Source: Streptomyces harbinensis
GTDB lineage: Bacteria > Actinomycetota > Actinomycetes > Streptomycetales > Streptomycetaceae
Assembly (NCBI RefSeq): GCF_900116145.1
Contig: NZ_FPAB01000008.1
Location: 62,001 to 126,000, forward strand
DNA: 64,000 nucleotides
Reading direction: 5' to 3'
Made by a program: the position numbers and the translations under genes. Positions 1 to 11,681 of the stretch are shown here, piece by piece. The notes beneath the pieces are model-generated. The model was not told the DNA's origin. It ran no database searches and saw nothing but the letters and a program-made list of their open reading frames with translations. The number at the start of each line of letters is the position of its first letter. Position 1 is the first letter of the stretch.

Positions 1-3000
1 CGCCGTTGGTGGGTGGGGCGCGGCTGGTGATGGCTCCGCCGATCTCCTACGGGCCGTCCGACATCGCGCGATGGGTCCAGGAGTACGACGTCACCGTCCT
101 GCACGCCACCGCTTCTCTGTTCACGCTGCTGGTGGACCACGAACCCGCCACCTTCGACCGGCTGCGCCGCTTCCTCACCGGCAGCGAAACCGTCTCACCC
201 CAGCACGCCCGCCGCATCCTCGACCGCTGCCCGGATCTCGAACTCGTCAACTGCTGGGGCCCCACCGAAACCACCACCTTCTCCGTCTGCGGCACCTACA
301 CCCGCGACACACTCCCCGACGGGCCACTCCCCCTCGGCTCCCCGCTGGCCAACACCGAAGTCCACGTTCTGGACGAGGCGGGACTGCCCACCCCCATCGG
401 CACCCCCGGCGAACTCTACGTATCCGGCCCGTGCCTCGCCCGCGGCTACCTCAACAACCCCACCCTCACCGCCGAACGATTCCTCCCCCACCCCCACCAC
501 CCCGGCCGCCGCCTCTACCGCACCGGCGACCGAGGACGCTGGGCCCCCAACGGCACCGTCGAATTCCTCGGCCGCGTCGACCACATGATCAAAATCCGCG
601 GCTACCGCATCGAACTCGGCGAGATCGAGGCCGTCCTGCGCGAGCAGCCGGATGTGCGGGCTTGTGTGGTGACGGCGCGGAGCGCGGAGGGGACGCAGGG
701 CGTCGTCACGGATCTGGTGGCGTACGTGGTGCCCCGGCCGGGCGCGGCGGTGCCGGCCGACCTGCTGCGGGCCTGGCTGTCCGCGCGGCTGCCCGGCTAC
801 ATGGTGCCGCAGCGCTTCGTGACGCTGGACGCGCTGCCGCTCACCCCGAACGCGAAGGTCGACCGGGCCGCCCTGCCGGAGCCGACAGCCGAACGTCCCG
901 TGCTGGGCCAGGCGTTCGACCCGCCGCAGGGCCCGGTCGAGACGCAGCTCGCCGCCATCTGGCAAGACGTCCTCGGCATCGACCGCATCGGCCGCCACGA
1001 CAACTTCTTCGACCTCGGCGGCGACTCCATCCGCAGCATCCAGGTGCTGGGGCACGCCCGGGACGGCGGGGTGGCGTTCGCCCTCCAGGACCTGCTCGAT
1101 CACCCCACCCCGGCCGCTCTCGCCGCCGCTGCCGCCCGGGAGCCGCAGGAGAACACGGCCGCCCTGCCCGCCGAACCGTTCAGCCTGCTGTCGGCCGAGG
1201 ACCGCGCCCTGCTCCCCGGCGGGCTCGCCGACGCCTATCCCATGGCGGAACTCCAGACCGGCATGGTCTACGAGCAGGAACGCTCCCCCGGCCGCAACCC
1301 GTACCACAATGTGGAGACGCTGCGGCTCACCGGACCGTTCGACGAGGCCGCCTTCCGCGCTGCCCTGGCCGCCGTCGTCGCCCGGCACCCCGTCCTGCGC
1401 ACCTCCTTCGACCTCAACCGCTTCTCCGAGCCGGTGCAGTTGGTGCACGTCCAGGCCGAGACGCCACTGACCGTCACCGATCTGCGCGGCCTGGACGCGG
1501 CGGGCCAGGAGGCGGCCCTGGCCGAACTGATCCGGGAGCAGCAGCGGGAGACCCTGCCGCTGGACCGGGCGCCCCTGTGGCGGATGGCCGTGCACCTCCT
1601 CACCGACGACGCGTTCCAGTGGACGATCACCGAACACCACGCCATCCTCGACGGCTGGAGCCTCGCCTCCACCGTCGCCGAGATCAGCGCCGGGTACCGG
1701 GCCCGTCAGGCGGGCCAGGACCTGCGGCCGGAGCCACCGCGCTCCACCTTCCGGGACTTCGTCGCCGCCGAACGCGCGGCGCTCGCCTCCCCGGACAGTG
1801 AAGTGTTCTGGCAGGACCTGCTGGCCGACCGGCCCGACCCGGAGCTGCCCCGGGTGGCTGCGGCCGGCCTTCCGGCAGCGGCGGTGCGGCAGGTGCCGGG
1901 CGAGCGGCACCGCAGCGATGCGGCGGCGGGCCGGGGCGCGCTGGAGACACCGGTGGCGCCGGAGCTGACGGCGGCGCTGGAGGCGTTCGCCCGGGGAGCC
2001 GGGGTGCCGTTCAAGTCGGTGCTGCTGGCGGCCCACCTACGGGTGCTCGGGGTGGCCGGCGGGACGACGGATGTGGTGACCGGGCTGTCCTCGAACGGTC
2101 GGCTGGAGGAGGCCGACGCCACCGAGGCGCGCGGGCTGTTCCTCAACACGCTTCCGTTCCGGATGCGGCTGCCCGGCGGCAGCTGGGCGGACCTGGCGCG
2201 GGCCGTGCACGCGGCGGAGCGGGCGATGCTCCCGCACCGCCGGTACCCGATGGCGGCGATGCGCCGGAAGCTGGGCGGTGGGCCGCTGTTCGCGGCGGGC
2301 TTCGTGCACTATCACTTCCACCAGCTCGACGGTGCGCCGCCGGCCGCCGGGGCGGCGGAGCAGCCGGTGGCCGGGGCGGGCTGGACGACGTTCCCGCTGC
2401 TGGTGTCGCTGAGCCGGGAACCGGGGGCGGCGGGGCTGCGGCTGGTTCTGGAGTACGACGCCACCGAGCTGTCGGCGGAGCAGACCGGGTGGCTGCGGGA
2501 CGCGCATCTGCGGGCGCTGGAGGCGATGGCGGCGGACCCCGAAGCGCCGTACGGTGCGGTGTCCCTGCTGCCGGCCGGTGAGCGGGAGCTGGTGGGCTCG
2601 TGGTCGGGCGACGGGCAGACGTGCGCGTCCGGGCTGCTGCACGAGCGGGTCGCGGAGCGGGCCGCCGAGACACCCGACGCGATCGCCGTGGTGTCCGGGG
2701 ACGATCACCTCACGTACCGGGAACTCGACGGGCGGGCGAACGCCCTGGCGCACGAGCTGCGGGACCGGGGCATCGGCCCGGAGGTACCGGTCGGGCTGCT
2801 CATCGACCGGTCCGCCGAAGCCGTCATCGGTGCCCTCGGGGTGCTCAAGGCGGGCGGTATCTATGTGCCGCTCGACACCACCTTCCCCGGTGAGCGCCTG
2901 CGGCACATGCTCACCGAGACTGGCGCACCGCTCGTTCTCACCCACGGCGCCACCCCGCCCGCCGGCCCCTGGACCACCCTCGACCTGGCCGATTGCCGGG

Positions 3001-6000
3001 AGAGGGCCGACACAGGGCCCGAGGTGACGACCGATCCGGAGAACGCCTGCTATGTGATCTTCACCTCCGGATCGACCGGAAAACCGAAGGGCACCACCGT
3101 CACCCACCGCAACGTCACCCGGCTGTTCACCGCCGCCGAGACCGTCATCACGCCACGCCGCGACGACGTGTGGAGCCAGTTCCACAGCCTCGCCTTCGAC
3201 TTCTCCGTCTGGGAGATCTGGGGCCCCCTCACCACCGGTGCCCGCCTCGTCGTCGTCCCGCACGCCACCGCCCGCGACACCCACGCCTTCCACGCCCTGG
3301 TGCGTGCGGCGGGGGTGACGGTGCTGAGTCTGACGCCGACGGCGTTCCGGGCGTTCGAGGAGGTGGACGCGGCGGGCGGCGGGAACCCGTCCCCGCTGCG
3401 GGCGGTGGTGTTCGGGGGTGAGCCGCTGCACCAGCCGTCCGTCCGCGCCTGGGCGGACCGGCACGGCTACCACTCCCCCGCCCTCATCAACATGTACGGC
3501 ATCACCGAGACCACCGTCCACGTCACCCACCACCGGCTGACGGCGGAGGATCTGGCCGGTGCGACGCCACCGGTGGGCCGGGGGCTGCCGGATCTGCGGC
3601 TGTACGTGCTGGGCCCGAACGGGCTGCCCGCACCGATCGGCGTCACCGGTGAACTGTACGTGGGAGGTGCCGGGGTCGCCCGGGGGTACACCGGACAACC
3701 CGCGCTCACCGCCGACCGCTTCGTCCCCGATCCGTACGGACCCGCCGGCGCCCGCCTCTACCGCACCGGAGACCTCGGATACTGGAACCCTGACGGCACC
3801 CTGCACCACCGGGGCCGCGCCGACCAGCAGATCAAAGTCCGCGGCCACCGCCTCGAACCCGCCGAGATCGAAGCGGCGCTCCACCAGCACCCGGACATCG
3901 CCCAGGCGTACGTCACCCACACCCACCCCGACGCCCTCACGGCCTACCTCACCACCACCTCCCAGCAGCCGCCGAACGCCAGCGAACTCCGCGCCTGGCT
4001 CGCCGCCGTGCTGCCCGAGTTCGCCATCCCGCACCACTTCGTCCACCTCCCCCGTCTCCCGCTCACCTCCCAGGGCAAGATCGACACCCGGAGCCTCCCG
4101 GCACCCGACCGGGAGCGGCCGGAGCTGGCCGTCGGGTACGAGGAGCCGCTGCCGGGGCGGGAGGCGGCGCTGGCCGCCGTGTGGCGGGGTGTGCTGGGCA
4201 CCGAACGGATCGGCCGGCACGACTCCTTCTTCGATCTCGGCGGCGACTCCATCCGCGCCATCAGGCTGCTCGGCCGGGCCCGGGAGGCCGGGCTGCGGTT
4301 CGGGATGCCGGATCTGCTGGAGCGCCCGACCGTCGCGCGGCTGGCGGAAGTGACGGAGGTGGCCGCGCCCACCGACGTACAGGAGCAGGCGGACGACGGT
4401 GCGTTCACGCTGCTGTCGCCCGAGGACCGGGACAGGCTGCCGGACGGACTGGCCGACGCCTACCCCATGGCCGAACTCCAGGTCGGCATGGTCTACGAGA
4501 TGGAGTCGGACCCGGACCGGCTGCCGTATCTGAACGTCGAGACGCTGCGGCTGCCCGGGGAGTTCGACGAGGCGGCCTTCCGGCAGGCCGTCGGGCTGGC
4601 GGTGGCCCGGCATCCCGCGCTGCGGACCTCGTTCGACCTCACCGGGTACAGCGAACCGGTGCAGTTGGTGCACCACGCCGTCGAGGTCCCGCTCACGGTG
4701 ACCGATCTGCGGGAGCTGGACGAGGCCGGCCGGCGGGCCGCCCTGGTGGCGTACATCGAGGGCGAGCGGCAGCGACCGTTCGTACTGGAGTCGGCGCCGC
4801 TGTGGCGGATGGCCGTGCACGTCCTGGGTGACGCCGCGTTCCAGTGGACCATCACCGAGCACCACGCCGTCCTGGACGGCTGGAGTCTGGCCTCCACCCT
4901 CACCGAGATCCACGCCCACTACCGGGAGCTGCGCGCGGGCCGGGCACCCCGTCCGGTACCGCCGCGCTCCCGCTACCGGGACTTCGTGGCCGCCGAGCGT
5001 GCGGCGCTCGCCTCTCCCGTGCACCGGGAGTTCTGGCACCGGCTGCTGGCCGACCGGCCCGGGGCGCGGCTGCCGCGCCGGACGGCCGGGCTGTCGCCGG
5101 TGCCGCTCGGGGAGCACGTGGTGGGCGAGAGCCACGAGCGCGACGCGGCGGCCGGGCACGGGGTGCTGAGCACCCCGCTGCCGGCCGCGGTGTCGGCGGG
5201 GCTGGACGCGGTGGCGCGGCGCTGCGGTGTGCCGTTCAAGTCGGTGGTGCTGGCGGCGCATCTGCGGGCGGTGGGGCTGGCCACCGGGAACCCGGACGTG
5301 CTGGTGGGGCTGACGGCCAACGGCCGGCTGGAGGAGCCGGACGGCGAGGAGGCGCGGGGGCTGTTCCTGAACACCGTGCCGTTCCGGCTGCGGCTGCCCT
5401 CGGGCAGCTGGGCGGATCTGGTGCGGGCAGTGTTCGCGGCCGAACGCGAACTGCTGCCGCACCGGCGGTATCCGATGGCGGCGCTGCGGCGCGAGCTGGG
5501 CTCGGGGTCCTTGTTCGACGCGACGTTCACGTACAACCACTTCCACCAGTTCGGGGCGCTGGCCGAGGAGGTCGCGGACAGCGAGGCGGCGGAGCAGGAC
5601 GTCGCGGGGACGGGGCGCACCGACTTCGTGCTCGGGGTGACGGTCAGCCGGGACACGGGGTCGGACGGGCTGCGGCTGGAGCTGGAGTACGACGCGCGGC
5701 GGCTGACCGCCGATCAGGTGACGGTGGTACGGGACTACCATCTGCGGGCGCTGCGGGCGATGGCCGCCGAGCCGGACGCGCCGCACGGGGTGGCGGTGCT
5801 GCTGGGGGCGGCGGAGCGCGAGTTGCTGGCCGCCTGGAGCGGTGCGGAGGCGGGGCGGGCGGACGCGCCGGTGCCGGTGCCCGCGCTGCTGCGGGACCGG
5901 GCGCTGCGCGATCCGGAGGCGGTCGCGCTGGAGGACGGCGCGCGGCGGGTGACGTACGCCGAGCTGGAGGCGGACAGCGCGCGGCTGGCGCGGCGGCTGC

Positions 6001-9000
6001 GGCGGGCGGGGGTCGGCCGGGGTGATCTGGTGGGGATCTGCCTGCCCGCCGGGCGGGGCGCGGTGACGGCCGTGTGGGCGGTGTGGCGGGCGGGGGCGGC
6101 GTTCGTGCCGCTGGACCCGGAGCTGCCGGCGGGCCGGCTGCGGGTGATGGCGCGGGACGCGGGGCCGGTGGTGCTGGTGGCGGAGGGCGCCGGTACCGGC
6201 GTCGCCGGGCCGGTTCCCGAGGGCTTTCCGGTGCTGCGGTGGGACGGGCCGGAGGGGGACGGCGGGACGACTGCCGGCCTGCGGGAGGACGTGCCAGTCA
6301 CCGGGCGGGATCTGGCCTATGTGATGTACACCTCCGGGACATCGGGTGCGCCCAAGGGGGTGGCCGTGGAGCACGGGTCGCTGGCCCACTACGCGACCGC
6401 GTTGCTGCTGCCCCGGCTGCGGGCGGTGGCGCCGGACGGGGAGCGGCTGCGGGTGGCGCTGGGGACCTCGGCGTTCCTCTCGGACTTCTTCCTGGAGCAG
6501 GTGCTCGCCCTGCTGGACGGTCACACGCTGCTGGTGCTGCCGGGCGCCGAGGGCCGCGATCCGCGGCGGCTGGTGGCGCTGGCGCAGGACGCCGGGCGGG
6601 CGGCCGGGGTGGTGGGGGCCACCACGGCGCAGGTGCAGTTGCTGGTGGAGGCGGGGCTGCTGGACGCGCCGCACCCGCCCCGGCTGGTGACGCTGGGCGG
6701 CGAGGCGTGCCCGCCGGATCTGTGGGCCGAGCTGTCCGTGCGCCCGGGGACCGTGGTGCTCAACACCTACGGTCCGACCGAGGCGACGGTGGATGTGACG
6801 GCGGTGCGGGTGACGGAGCATCCGGTGCCGGTCATCGGCCGCCCGCTGGGCGGGGTGCGGGTGCGGGTGCTGGACGCGGCGCTGGGCGAGGTGCCGCCGG
6901 GCGGCACGGGTGAGCTGTTCCTGGCCGGCCCGGCCGTGGCCCGCGGTTACCGGGGTAGGCCCCGGCTGACGGCCGACGTGTTCCTGCCCGACCCGTGGGG
7001 TCCGCCGGGGGCGAGGATGTACCGGACGGGTGACCTGGTGCGGTTCACCGCGGGGGGTCTGCTGGAGTTCGCGGGCCGGGTGGACGAGCAGCTGAAGATC
7101 TCCGGCCAGCGGGTGGAGCCGGCGGAGATCGAGGCGCTGCTGCGTTCCCATCCGGCGGTCGCGGCGGCGGCGGTCACCGCGCACCGGGACGGTGCGGCGC
7201 CGGGTGCCCGGACGACGCTGGTGGCGCATGTGGTGCCGGCCGGTGCCGGGACGGCCGGGGCGGAGGTCGACGGAGGTGCGCTGACGGCGTTTCTGGCGGA
7301 CCGGCTGCCGGCGCCCGCGGTGCCCGCGGTGGTGCGGACGGTTCCCACGCTGCCGCTGACCCCGGGTGGCAAGCTGGACCGGGCGGCGCTGCGGCGCGCG
7401 GCCGGAACGCCGGAGGCGGCGCGGCTGCGCGGCGGGCCGCCGGTGACCCGGACGCAGCGGCGGGTGGCGGCGGTGTGGTGCGAGGTGCTGGGGCTGCCGG
7501 AGGTCGGGATCGAGGACGACTTCGTGGCGCTGGGCGGGCATTCGCTGCTGGCGGTCCGGCTGGTGATGCGGCTGGGCACGGAGTTCGGGGTCCGGGTGCG
7601 GCTGCACGAGGTGTTCGAGCGGCCGACGGTGGCCGCGATGGCCCGCCGGCTGGACGAACAGGCCGGGGAGGCGGGCGCGGCCGGCGCGGAGGGCACGGCG
7701 GGCGGCCGGATCGTACGGGCCGTGCGGACGCCGGGTGAGCCGCTGCCGGCGTCGTACGCGCAGGAGCGGCTGTGGTTCCTGTGGCAGCTGGCGCCGGACA
7801 GCGCGACGTACCACGTGACGTGGGCGCGTGAGGTGGAGGGCCCGCTGGATGTGGCGCGGCTGGGTGCGGCGGTGGACGCGCTGATCGGGCGGTTCGAGGC
7901 GCTGCGCACCACCGTGGACACGGACGCGGACGGTGCCGTGGTGCAGCGGATCGGTCCGCCCTGGCGGTGCGGTCTGGCCGCCGAGGAGTGCCCGCCCGGT
8001 GAGGTGGCGGGGCGACTGGACGCGCTGGTGGCCGAGCCGTTCGATCTGACCCGGGGTCCGCTGCTGCGGGTGCGGGTGTGGCGGACCGGGCCCGGGCGGC
8101 ACACGCTGGCGTTCGTGGCGCACCATGTGGCGCTGGACGCCTGGTCGCTGGAGGTGTTCGAGCGGGAGCTGTGGGCGCGGTACCGGGCGGGTGGCGCGGC
8201 GGGGGCGGCCGGGCTGCCGGAGCCGGCGGCCGGTTACGCGGACTACGCGGACTACGCGCGCTGGCAGCGGGAGGTGCTGGCCGAGCGGGGCGGCGCGGAG
8301 CGGGAGTACTGGACGCGGGCGCTGGCCGGTGCGGTGCCCACGGTGCCGGAGCCGGACCGGCCGGTCCCCGAGCGGCCGGGCTCCGCTGGTGACCGGCGCG
8401 AGGCGCGGGTACCGGCCGAGACGGTGGAGTGGCTGACGGAGTTGCGCCGCTCCACCGGCAGTACGGCGTTCATGGCGCTGCTGGCGGTGTACGTGCTCCA
8501 TGTGGCCCGGCACGCGGGCAGCCGGGATGTGACGGTGGGGACGCCGGTGTCGGGGCGGTCGCATCCGGATACGGCGCCGATGGTCGGGTTCTTCGTCAAC
8601 ACGCTGGCGCTGCGGGTGCGGATCGATCCGGAGGCGGACTTCGCGGCCCATCTGGCGCGGGTGCGTGCGGTGGTGCTGGAGGCGTTCGCGCACCAGGAGC
8701 TGCCGTTCGAGCAGGTGGTGCGGGCGGTGCGGCCGGAGCGGGAGGCGGGGGGCAATCCGCTGTTCCGGACGATGTTCACGCATGTTCCGGCGGCGGCGCG
8801 GGCCGACGCCGGGGCCCCGCCGGAGCTGCGGCTGACGGACCGGCTGCTGCCGCCGGGCGGCGCCCACTTCGATCTGTCCCTCGAGGTGACCGAGGAAGCG
8901 GCCGGCGGGCTGGGGCTGGCTCTCGCGTTCCGTCCCGAGCTGTACGACGGGGTGAGCGCCGAGCGGTTGCTGGAGTCGTTCGCCGGGCTGCTGGCGGAGC

Positions 9001-11681
9001 TGGGGCGGCGCCCCGGCGCGCCGCTGCGGGAGGTGCTGGCGGCGGACGAGGCGGAGCGGGAGCGGCTGGCGGCGTGGCAGGGACCGGTCGCGGAGGTGCC
9101 GGCGCGGCCGGTGCAGGTGTCGCTGGCGGAGCGGGCCGCCCGTACCCCGGGGGCGGTGGCGGTGCGGGACGCGGCGGGCGAGCTGTCCTTCGCCGGGTTC
9201 GCGGCGGCCGTGGACGGGCTGGCGCGGCGGCTGGTGCGGGCCGGGGTGCGGCGCGGCGACGTGGTGGGGGTGCAACTGCGGCCGGGCCGGTCGGCGCTCG
9301 TCGCGATCTGGGCGGTGTGGCGGGCGGGTGCCGCGTTCGTGGTGCTCGATCCCGAGCTGCCCGCGGCGCGGCAGCGGCTGATGGCCGAGGAGGCGGAGCC
9401 GGTGCTGGTGCTGGCCGGGCCGGACGGGGGCGGGCCGCTGCCGGAGGGCGTTCCGGTACTGGAGGTGGGAGCGGAGACCGGGCCGGTGCGGGACGGGGAC
9501 GCGGAGCCCGTGGTGTTCCCGGCGGTGGGGCCGCGCGATCTGGCGGCGGTGCTGTACACCTCGGGGTCGACGGGCCGCCCCAAGGGCGTGCTGATCGAGC
9601 ACGGCGGGCTGGCGAACTTCGCGGAACGGACGCTGCTCCCCCGGCTGCGGGCGGCGGGCGGCGGCCGGGCGCTGCGGATGGCGGCCGGTACCTCGGCGTT
9701 CGTGTCGGACTTCTTCCTGGCGCAGATCCTGGCGCTGCTGGACGGGCATCCGCTGACGCTGCTGTCGGCGGCGGAGCGGCGCGATCCGCGGCTGCTGGTG
9801 GAGCGGGCGCAGCGGCGCGCGACGGCGGTGGACACGCTGGACATGACGACGGCGCAGGTGCAGTTGCTGGTGGAGGCCGGGCTGCTGGAGGCGCCGTATC
9901 CGCCGCGGGTGATCGTGCTGGGCGGCGAGGCGTGCCCACCGGATCTGTGGGCGGCGCTGCGGGATGACCCGCGGGTGACGGCGTTCAACGCGTACGGGCC
10001 GAGCGAGACCACGGTGGAGGCGACGTACGCGGCGTTCGGGGGCCGGCCGCTGCCGGTGATCGGCCGGCCGGACGCCAACACGGTGGTGCGGGTGCTGGAC
10101 GCGGCGGGCGATCCGGTGCCGCCGGGGACGGTGGGCGAGATCCACATCGGCGGGGCCGGGGTGGGCCGCGGCTATCTGCGGGATCCGGCGCTGACCGCCG
10201 ACCGGTACGTGCCCGATCCGTGGGGGCCGCCGGGGAGCCGGCTGTACCGCAGCGGGGACCTGGGGCGGTACACGGCGGACGGGCTGCTGGAGTTCCGGGG
10301 CCGCACGGACGGGCAGGTGAAGATCACCGGGCAGCGGGTGGAGCCGGCCGAGGTGGAGGCGGCACTCCGCGCCCACCCCGGGGTCTCGACGGCCGTGGTG
10401 ACGGCGCATCAGCATGGCGCGGGCACCCGGCCCCGGCTGGTGGCGCATGTGGTGCCGGCCGGGGAGCGGCTGCCGGAGCCGGGAGAGCTGCGGCGGCATC
10501 TGGCGCGGCTGCTGCCCGAGGCGGCGATCCCCACCGATGTGGTGCGGATCGACGCGCTGCCGCGCACTGCGAGCGGGAAGCTGGACCGGGCCGCGCTGCC
10601 GGCGGCGGCGGACGGCGGGCCGGCGGACGGGCGTACGCCGCGGACCGCGACCGAGCGGCGGCTGGCCGGGGTGTGGGCCGAGCTGCTGGGCCGCCCGGCG
10701 GTCGGGGTGCACGAGGACTTCTTCGCGCTGGGCGGCCACTCGCTGCTCGCGGTGCGGCTGGCGGAGCGGCTGCGGGAACGGTTCGGGGTGCGGGTGCCGC
10801 TGGCCCGGCTGTACGGGGCGCCGACGGTCGCCGCGCAGGCCGCGTACCTGGACGGCGCGGGCGCGGGCAGCGAGCGGGTGGTGCCGCTGGGCGGGACGCC
10901 GGGGGCGGTGCCGCTGGTCCTGGCGCATCCGCTGGGCGGCACGCTCTTCGGATACCGGGAGCTGGTGGCGGAGCTGGGCGGGGAGTTCGAGGTGCTGGGG
11001 CTGCAGGGCGACCCGTCCTCGGGGGCGGCGCCGGGCGAACTGGGCGCGCTGGCGGCCGGGTACGCGCGGGAGCTGGCGCCGCTGCTGGCCGGGCGTGGCC
11101 CGGTGGTGGTGGCGGGCTGGTCGGCGGGCGGCGCGATCGCCCACGAGGTGGCGGTCCGGCTGCGGGAGGCCGGGGTACCGGTGGCGCGCCTGGTCGTCAT
11201 CGACGCCGAGCCGGGCCGGGCTCCGGGGGCGCCGGCTGCGGCGGACGGCGGGCGGCCCGGGCTGACGGTGGGCCGGCTGGAGGAGTTGCGCGCGGCGGTG
11301 CTGCGCGAGGGCCCCGGGGCGCTGCTGGCCGACGCCGCATCCGGCCGGGCGGGCGCCGTGCTGGCGACGCTCGGGGTGGACGCGGCGGCGCTGGCCGAGC
11401 TGGACGGGCCGACCACCGCCACGCTGCTGGCGTACTGGCGGGATCTGCTGGCGGCGCTCGGCCGCTGGCGGCCGGCCCGGTTCGCCGGGGAGGCCCGGCT
11501 GGTGCTGTCGCTGGCCGACGATCCCGCCGAGCGCGAGCGGGCCGCGGCCGGGTGGCGGGAGCTGACGGGGTCGCTGACGGTCGCGTACACGGCGGGCGAC
11601 CACTTCCAGATGCTGCGCCGGCCCCATGTCGGCGCCGTGGCCGACGCGGTGCGCGATCGGACCGAACCGAGGGGAGCCTGA
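1..11681 (+). CDS. Multimodular NRPS, 5'-truncated, ending in thioesterase
   Basis: This is a nonribosomal peptide synthetase whose reading frame is already open at base 3, so the N-terminus lies outside the window. Counting from base 6, the domains are: A1 (only from after core A4), PCP1 (GGDS about residue 340), C1 (HHAILDG about 543), A2 ([10 protein letters not shown] about 1020), PCP2 (about 1409), C2 (HHAVLDG about 1620), A3 (about 2108), PCP3 (GGHS about 2511), C3 (HHVALDA about 2706), A4 (about 3184), PCP4 (about 3576) and a terminal thioesterase (GWSAGG about 3704). Manual pocket codes are: A1 partial H-L-G-C-T-F-K; A2 DFWSVGMVHK, close to the threonine code DFWNIGMVHK; A3 DFEGTGTVDK and A4 DFADVGAVEK, whose acidic positions fit basic amino acids (inference). 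No epimerisation or methylation domain is seen. The stop overlaps the next start (TGATG). The TE makes this the last synthetase of the line. Confidence 0.97.
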   Translation, partial: PLVGGARLVMAPPISYGPSDIARWVQEYDVTVLHATASLFTLLVDHEPATFDRLRRFLTGSETVSPQHARRILDRCPDLELVNCWGPTETTTFSVCGTYTRDTLPDGPLPLGSPLANTEVHVLDEAGLPTPIGTPGELYVSGPCLARGYLNNPTLTAERFLPHPHHPGRRLYRTGDRGRWAPNGTVEFLGRVDHMIKIRGYRIELGEIEAVLREQPDVRACVVTARSAEGTQGVVTDLVAYVVPRPGAAVPADLLRAWLSARLPGYMVPQRFVTLDALPLTPNAKVDRAALPEPTAERPVLGQAFDPPQGPVETQLAAIWQDVLGIDRIGRHDNFFDLGGDSIRSIQVLGHARDGGVAFALQDLLDHPTPAALAAAAAREPQENTAALPAEPFSLLSAEDRALLPGGLADAYPMAELQTGMVYEQERSPGRNPYHNVETLRLTGPFDEAAFRAALAAVVARHPVLRTSFDLNRFSEPVQLVHVQAETPLTVTDLRGLDAAGQEAALAELIREQQRETLPLDRAPLWRMAVHLLTDDAFQWTITEHHAILDGWSLASTVAEISAGYRARQAGQDLRPEPPRSTFRDFVAAERAALASPDSEVFWQDLLADRPDPELPRVAAAGLPAAAVRQVPGERHRSDAAAGRGALETPVAPELTAALEAFARGAGVPFKSVLLAAHLRVLGVAGGTTDVVTGLSSNGRLEEADATEARGLFLNTLPFRMRLPGGSWADLARAVHAAERAMLPHRRYPMAAMRRKLGGGPLFAAGFVHYHFHQLDGAPPAAGAAEQPVAGAGWTTFPLLVSLSREPGAAGLRLVLEYDATELSAEQTGWLRDAHLRALEAMAADPEAPYGAVSLLPAGERELVGSWSGDGQTCASGLLHERVAERAAETPDAIAVVSGDDHLTYRELDGRANALAHELRDRGIGPEVPVGLLIDRSAEAVIGALGVLKAGGIYVPLDTTFPGERLRHMLTETGAPLVLTHGATPPAGPWTTLDLADCRERADTGPEVTTDPENACYVIFTSGSTGKPKGTTVTHRNVTRLFTAAETVITPRRDDVWSQFHSLAFDFSVWEIWGPLTTGARLVVVPHATARDTHAFHALVRAAGVTVLSLTPTAFRAFEEVDAAGGGNPSPLRAVVFGGEPLHQPSVRAWADRHGYHSPALINMYGITETTVHVTHHRLTAEDLAGATPPVGRGLPDLRLYVLGPNGLPAPIGVTGELYVGGAGVARGYTGQPALTADRFVPDPYGPAGARLYRTGDLGYWNPDGTLHHRGRADQQIKVRGHRLEPAEIEAALHQHPDIAQAYVTHTHPDALTAYLTTTSQQPPNASELRAWLAAVLPEFAIPHHFVHLPRLPLTSQGKIDTRSLPAPDRERPELAVGYEEPLPGREAALAAVWRGVLGTERIGRHDSFFDLGGDSIRAIRLLGRAREAGLRFGMPDLLERPTVARLAEVTEVAAPTDVQEQADDGAFTLLSPEDRDRLPDGLADAYPMAELQVGMVYEMESDPDRLPYLNVETLRLPGEFDEAAFRQAVGLAVARHPALRTSFDLTGYSEPVQLVHHAVEVPLTVTDLRELDEAGRRAALVAYIEGERQRPFVLESAPLWRMAVHVLGDAAFQWTITEHHAVLDGWSLASTLTEIHAHYRELRAGRAPRPVPPRSRYRDFVAAERAALASPVHREFWHRLLADRPGARLPRRTAGLSPVPLGEHVVGESHERDAAAGHGVLSTPLPAAVSAGLDAVARRCGVPFKSVVLAAHLRAVGLATGNPDVLVGLTANGRLEEPDGEEARGLFLNTVPFRLRLPSGSWADLVRAVFAAERELLPHRRYPMAALRRELGSGSLFDATFTYNHFHQFGALAEEVADSEAAEQDVAGTGRTDFVLGVTVSRDTGSDGLRLELEYDARRLTADQVTVVRDYHLRALRAMAAEPDAPHGVAVLLGAAERELLAAWSGAEAGRADAPVPVPALLRDRALRDPEAVALEDGARRVTYAELEADSARLARRLRRAGVGRGDLVGICLPAGRGAVTAVWAVWRAGAAFVPLDPELPAGRLRVMARDAGPVVLVAEGAGTGVAGPVPEGFPVLRWDGPEGDGGTTAGLREDVPVTGRDLAYVMYTSGTSGAPKGVAVEHGSLAHYATALLLPRLRAVAPDGERLRVALGTSAFLSDFFLEQVLALLDGHTLLVLPGAEGRDPRRLVALAQDAGRAAGVVGATTAQVQLLVEAGLLDAPHPPRLVTLGGEACPPDLWAELSVRPGTVVLNTYGPTEATVDVTAVRVTEHPVPVIGRPLGGVRVRVLDAALGEVPPGGTGELFLAGPAVARGYRGRPRLTADVFLPDPWGPPGARMYRTGDLVRFTAGGLLEFAGRVDEQLKISGQRVEPAEIEALLRSHPAVAAAAVTAHRDGAAPGARTTLVAHVVPAGAGTAGAEVDGGALTAFLADRLPAPAVPAVVRTVPTLPLTPGGKLDRAALRRAAGTPEAARLRGGPPVTRTQRRVAAVWCEVLGLPEVGIEDDFVALGGHSLLAVRLVMRLGTEFGVRVRLHEVFERPTVAAMARRLDEQAGEAGAAGAEGTAGGRIVRAVRTPGEPLPASYAQERLWFLWQLAPDSATYHVTWAREVEGPLDVARLGAAVDALIGRFEALRTTVDTDADGAVVQRIGPPWRCGLAAEECPPGEVAGRLDALVAEPFDLTRGPLLRVRVWRTGPGRHTLAFVAHHVALDAWSLEVFERELWARYRAGGAAGAAGLPEPAAGYADYADYARWQREVLAERGGAEREYWTRALAGAVPTVPEPDRPVPERPGSAGDRREARVPAETVEWLTELRRSTGSTAFMALLAVYVLHVARHAGSRDVTVGTPVSGRSHPDTAPMVGFFVNTLALRVRIDPEADFAAHLARVRAVVLEAFAHQELPFEQVVRAVRPEREAGGNPLFRTMFTHVPAAARADAGAPPELRLTDRLLPPGGAHFDLSLEVTEEAAGGLGLALAFRPELYDGVSAERLLESFAGLLAELGRRPGAPLREVLAADEAERERLAAWQGPVAEVPARPVQVSLAERAARTPGAVAVRDAAGELSFAGFAAAVDGLARRLVRAGVRRGDVVGVQLRPGRSALVAIWAVWRAGAAFVVLDPELPAARQRLMAEEAEPVLVLAGPDGGGPLPEGVPVLEVGAETGPVRDGDAEPVVFPAVGPRDLAAVLYTSGSTGRPKGVLIEHGGLANFAERTLLPRLRAAGGGRALRMAAGTSAFVSDFFLAQILALLDGHPLTLLSAAERRDPRLLVERAQRRATAVDTLDMTTAQVQLLVEAGLLEAPYPPRVIVLGGEACPPDLWAALRDDPRVTAFNAYGPSETTVEATYAAFGGRPLPVIGRPDANTVVRVLDAAGDPVPPGTVGEIHIGGAGVGRGYLRDPALTADRYVPDPWGPPGSRLYRSGDLGRYTADGLLEFRGRTDGQVKITGQRVEPAEVEAALRAHPGVSTAVVTAHQHGAGTRPRLVAHVVPAGERLPEPGELRRHLARLLPEAAIPTDVVRIDALPRTASGKLDRAALPAAADGGPADGRTPRTATERRLAGVWAELLGRPAVGVHEDFFALGGHSLLAVRLAERLRERFGVRVPLARLYGAPTVAAQAAYLDGAGAGSERVVPLGGTPGAVPLVLAHPLGGTLFGYRELVAELGGEFEVLGLQGDPSSGAAPGELGALAAGYARELAPLLAGRGPVVVAGWSAGGAIAHEVAVRLREAGVPVARLVVIDAEPGRAPGAPAAADGGRPGLTVGRLEELRAAVLREGPGALLADAASGRAGAVLATLGVDAAALAELDGPTTATLLAYWRDLLAALGRWRPARFAGEARLVLSLADDPAERERAAAGWRELTGSLTVAYTAGDHFQMLRRPHVGAVADAVRDRTEPRGA

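Noticed and set aside
5860-10620. Loss of the conserved Asp235 in A3 and A4
   Set aside because: A first alignment put Ser at this site, but these domains belong to a subtype one residue shorter in core A4; aligned on LLDGH, the Asp of SDFF falls at position 235.
2037-11627. A 3196-codon open frame on the minus strand opposite the NRPS
   Set aside because: It is an antisense shadow created by high GC; its translation is Arg/Pro/Gln-rich with no domains, while the plus frame contains complete NRPS motifs.
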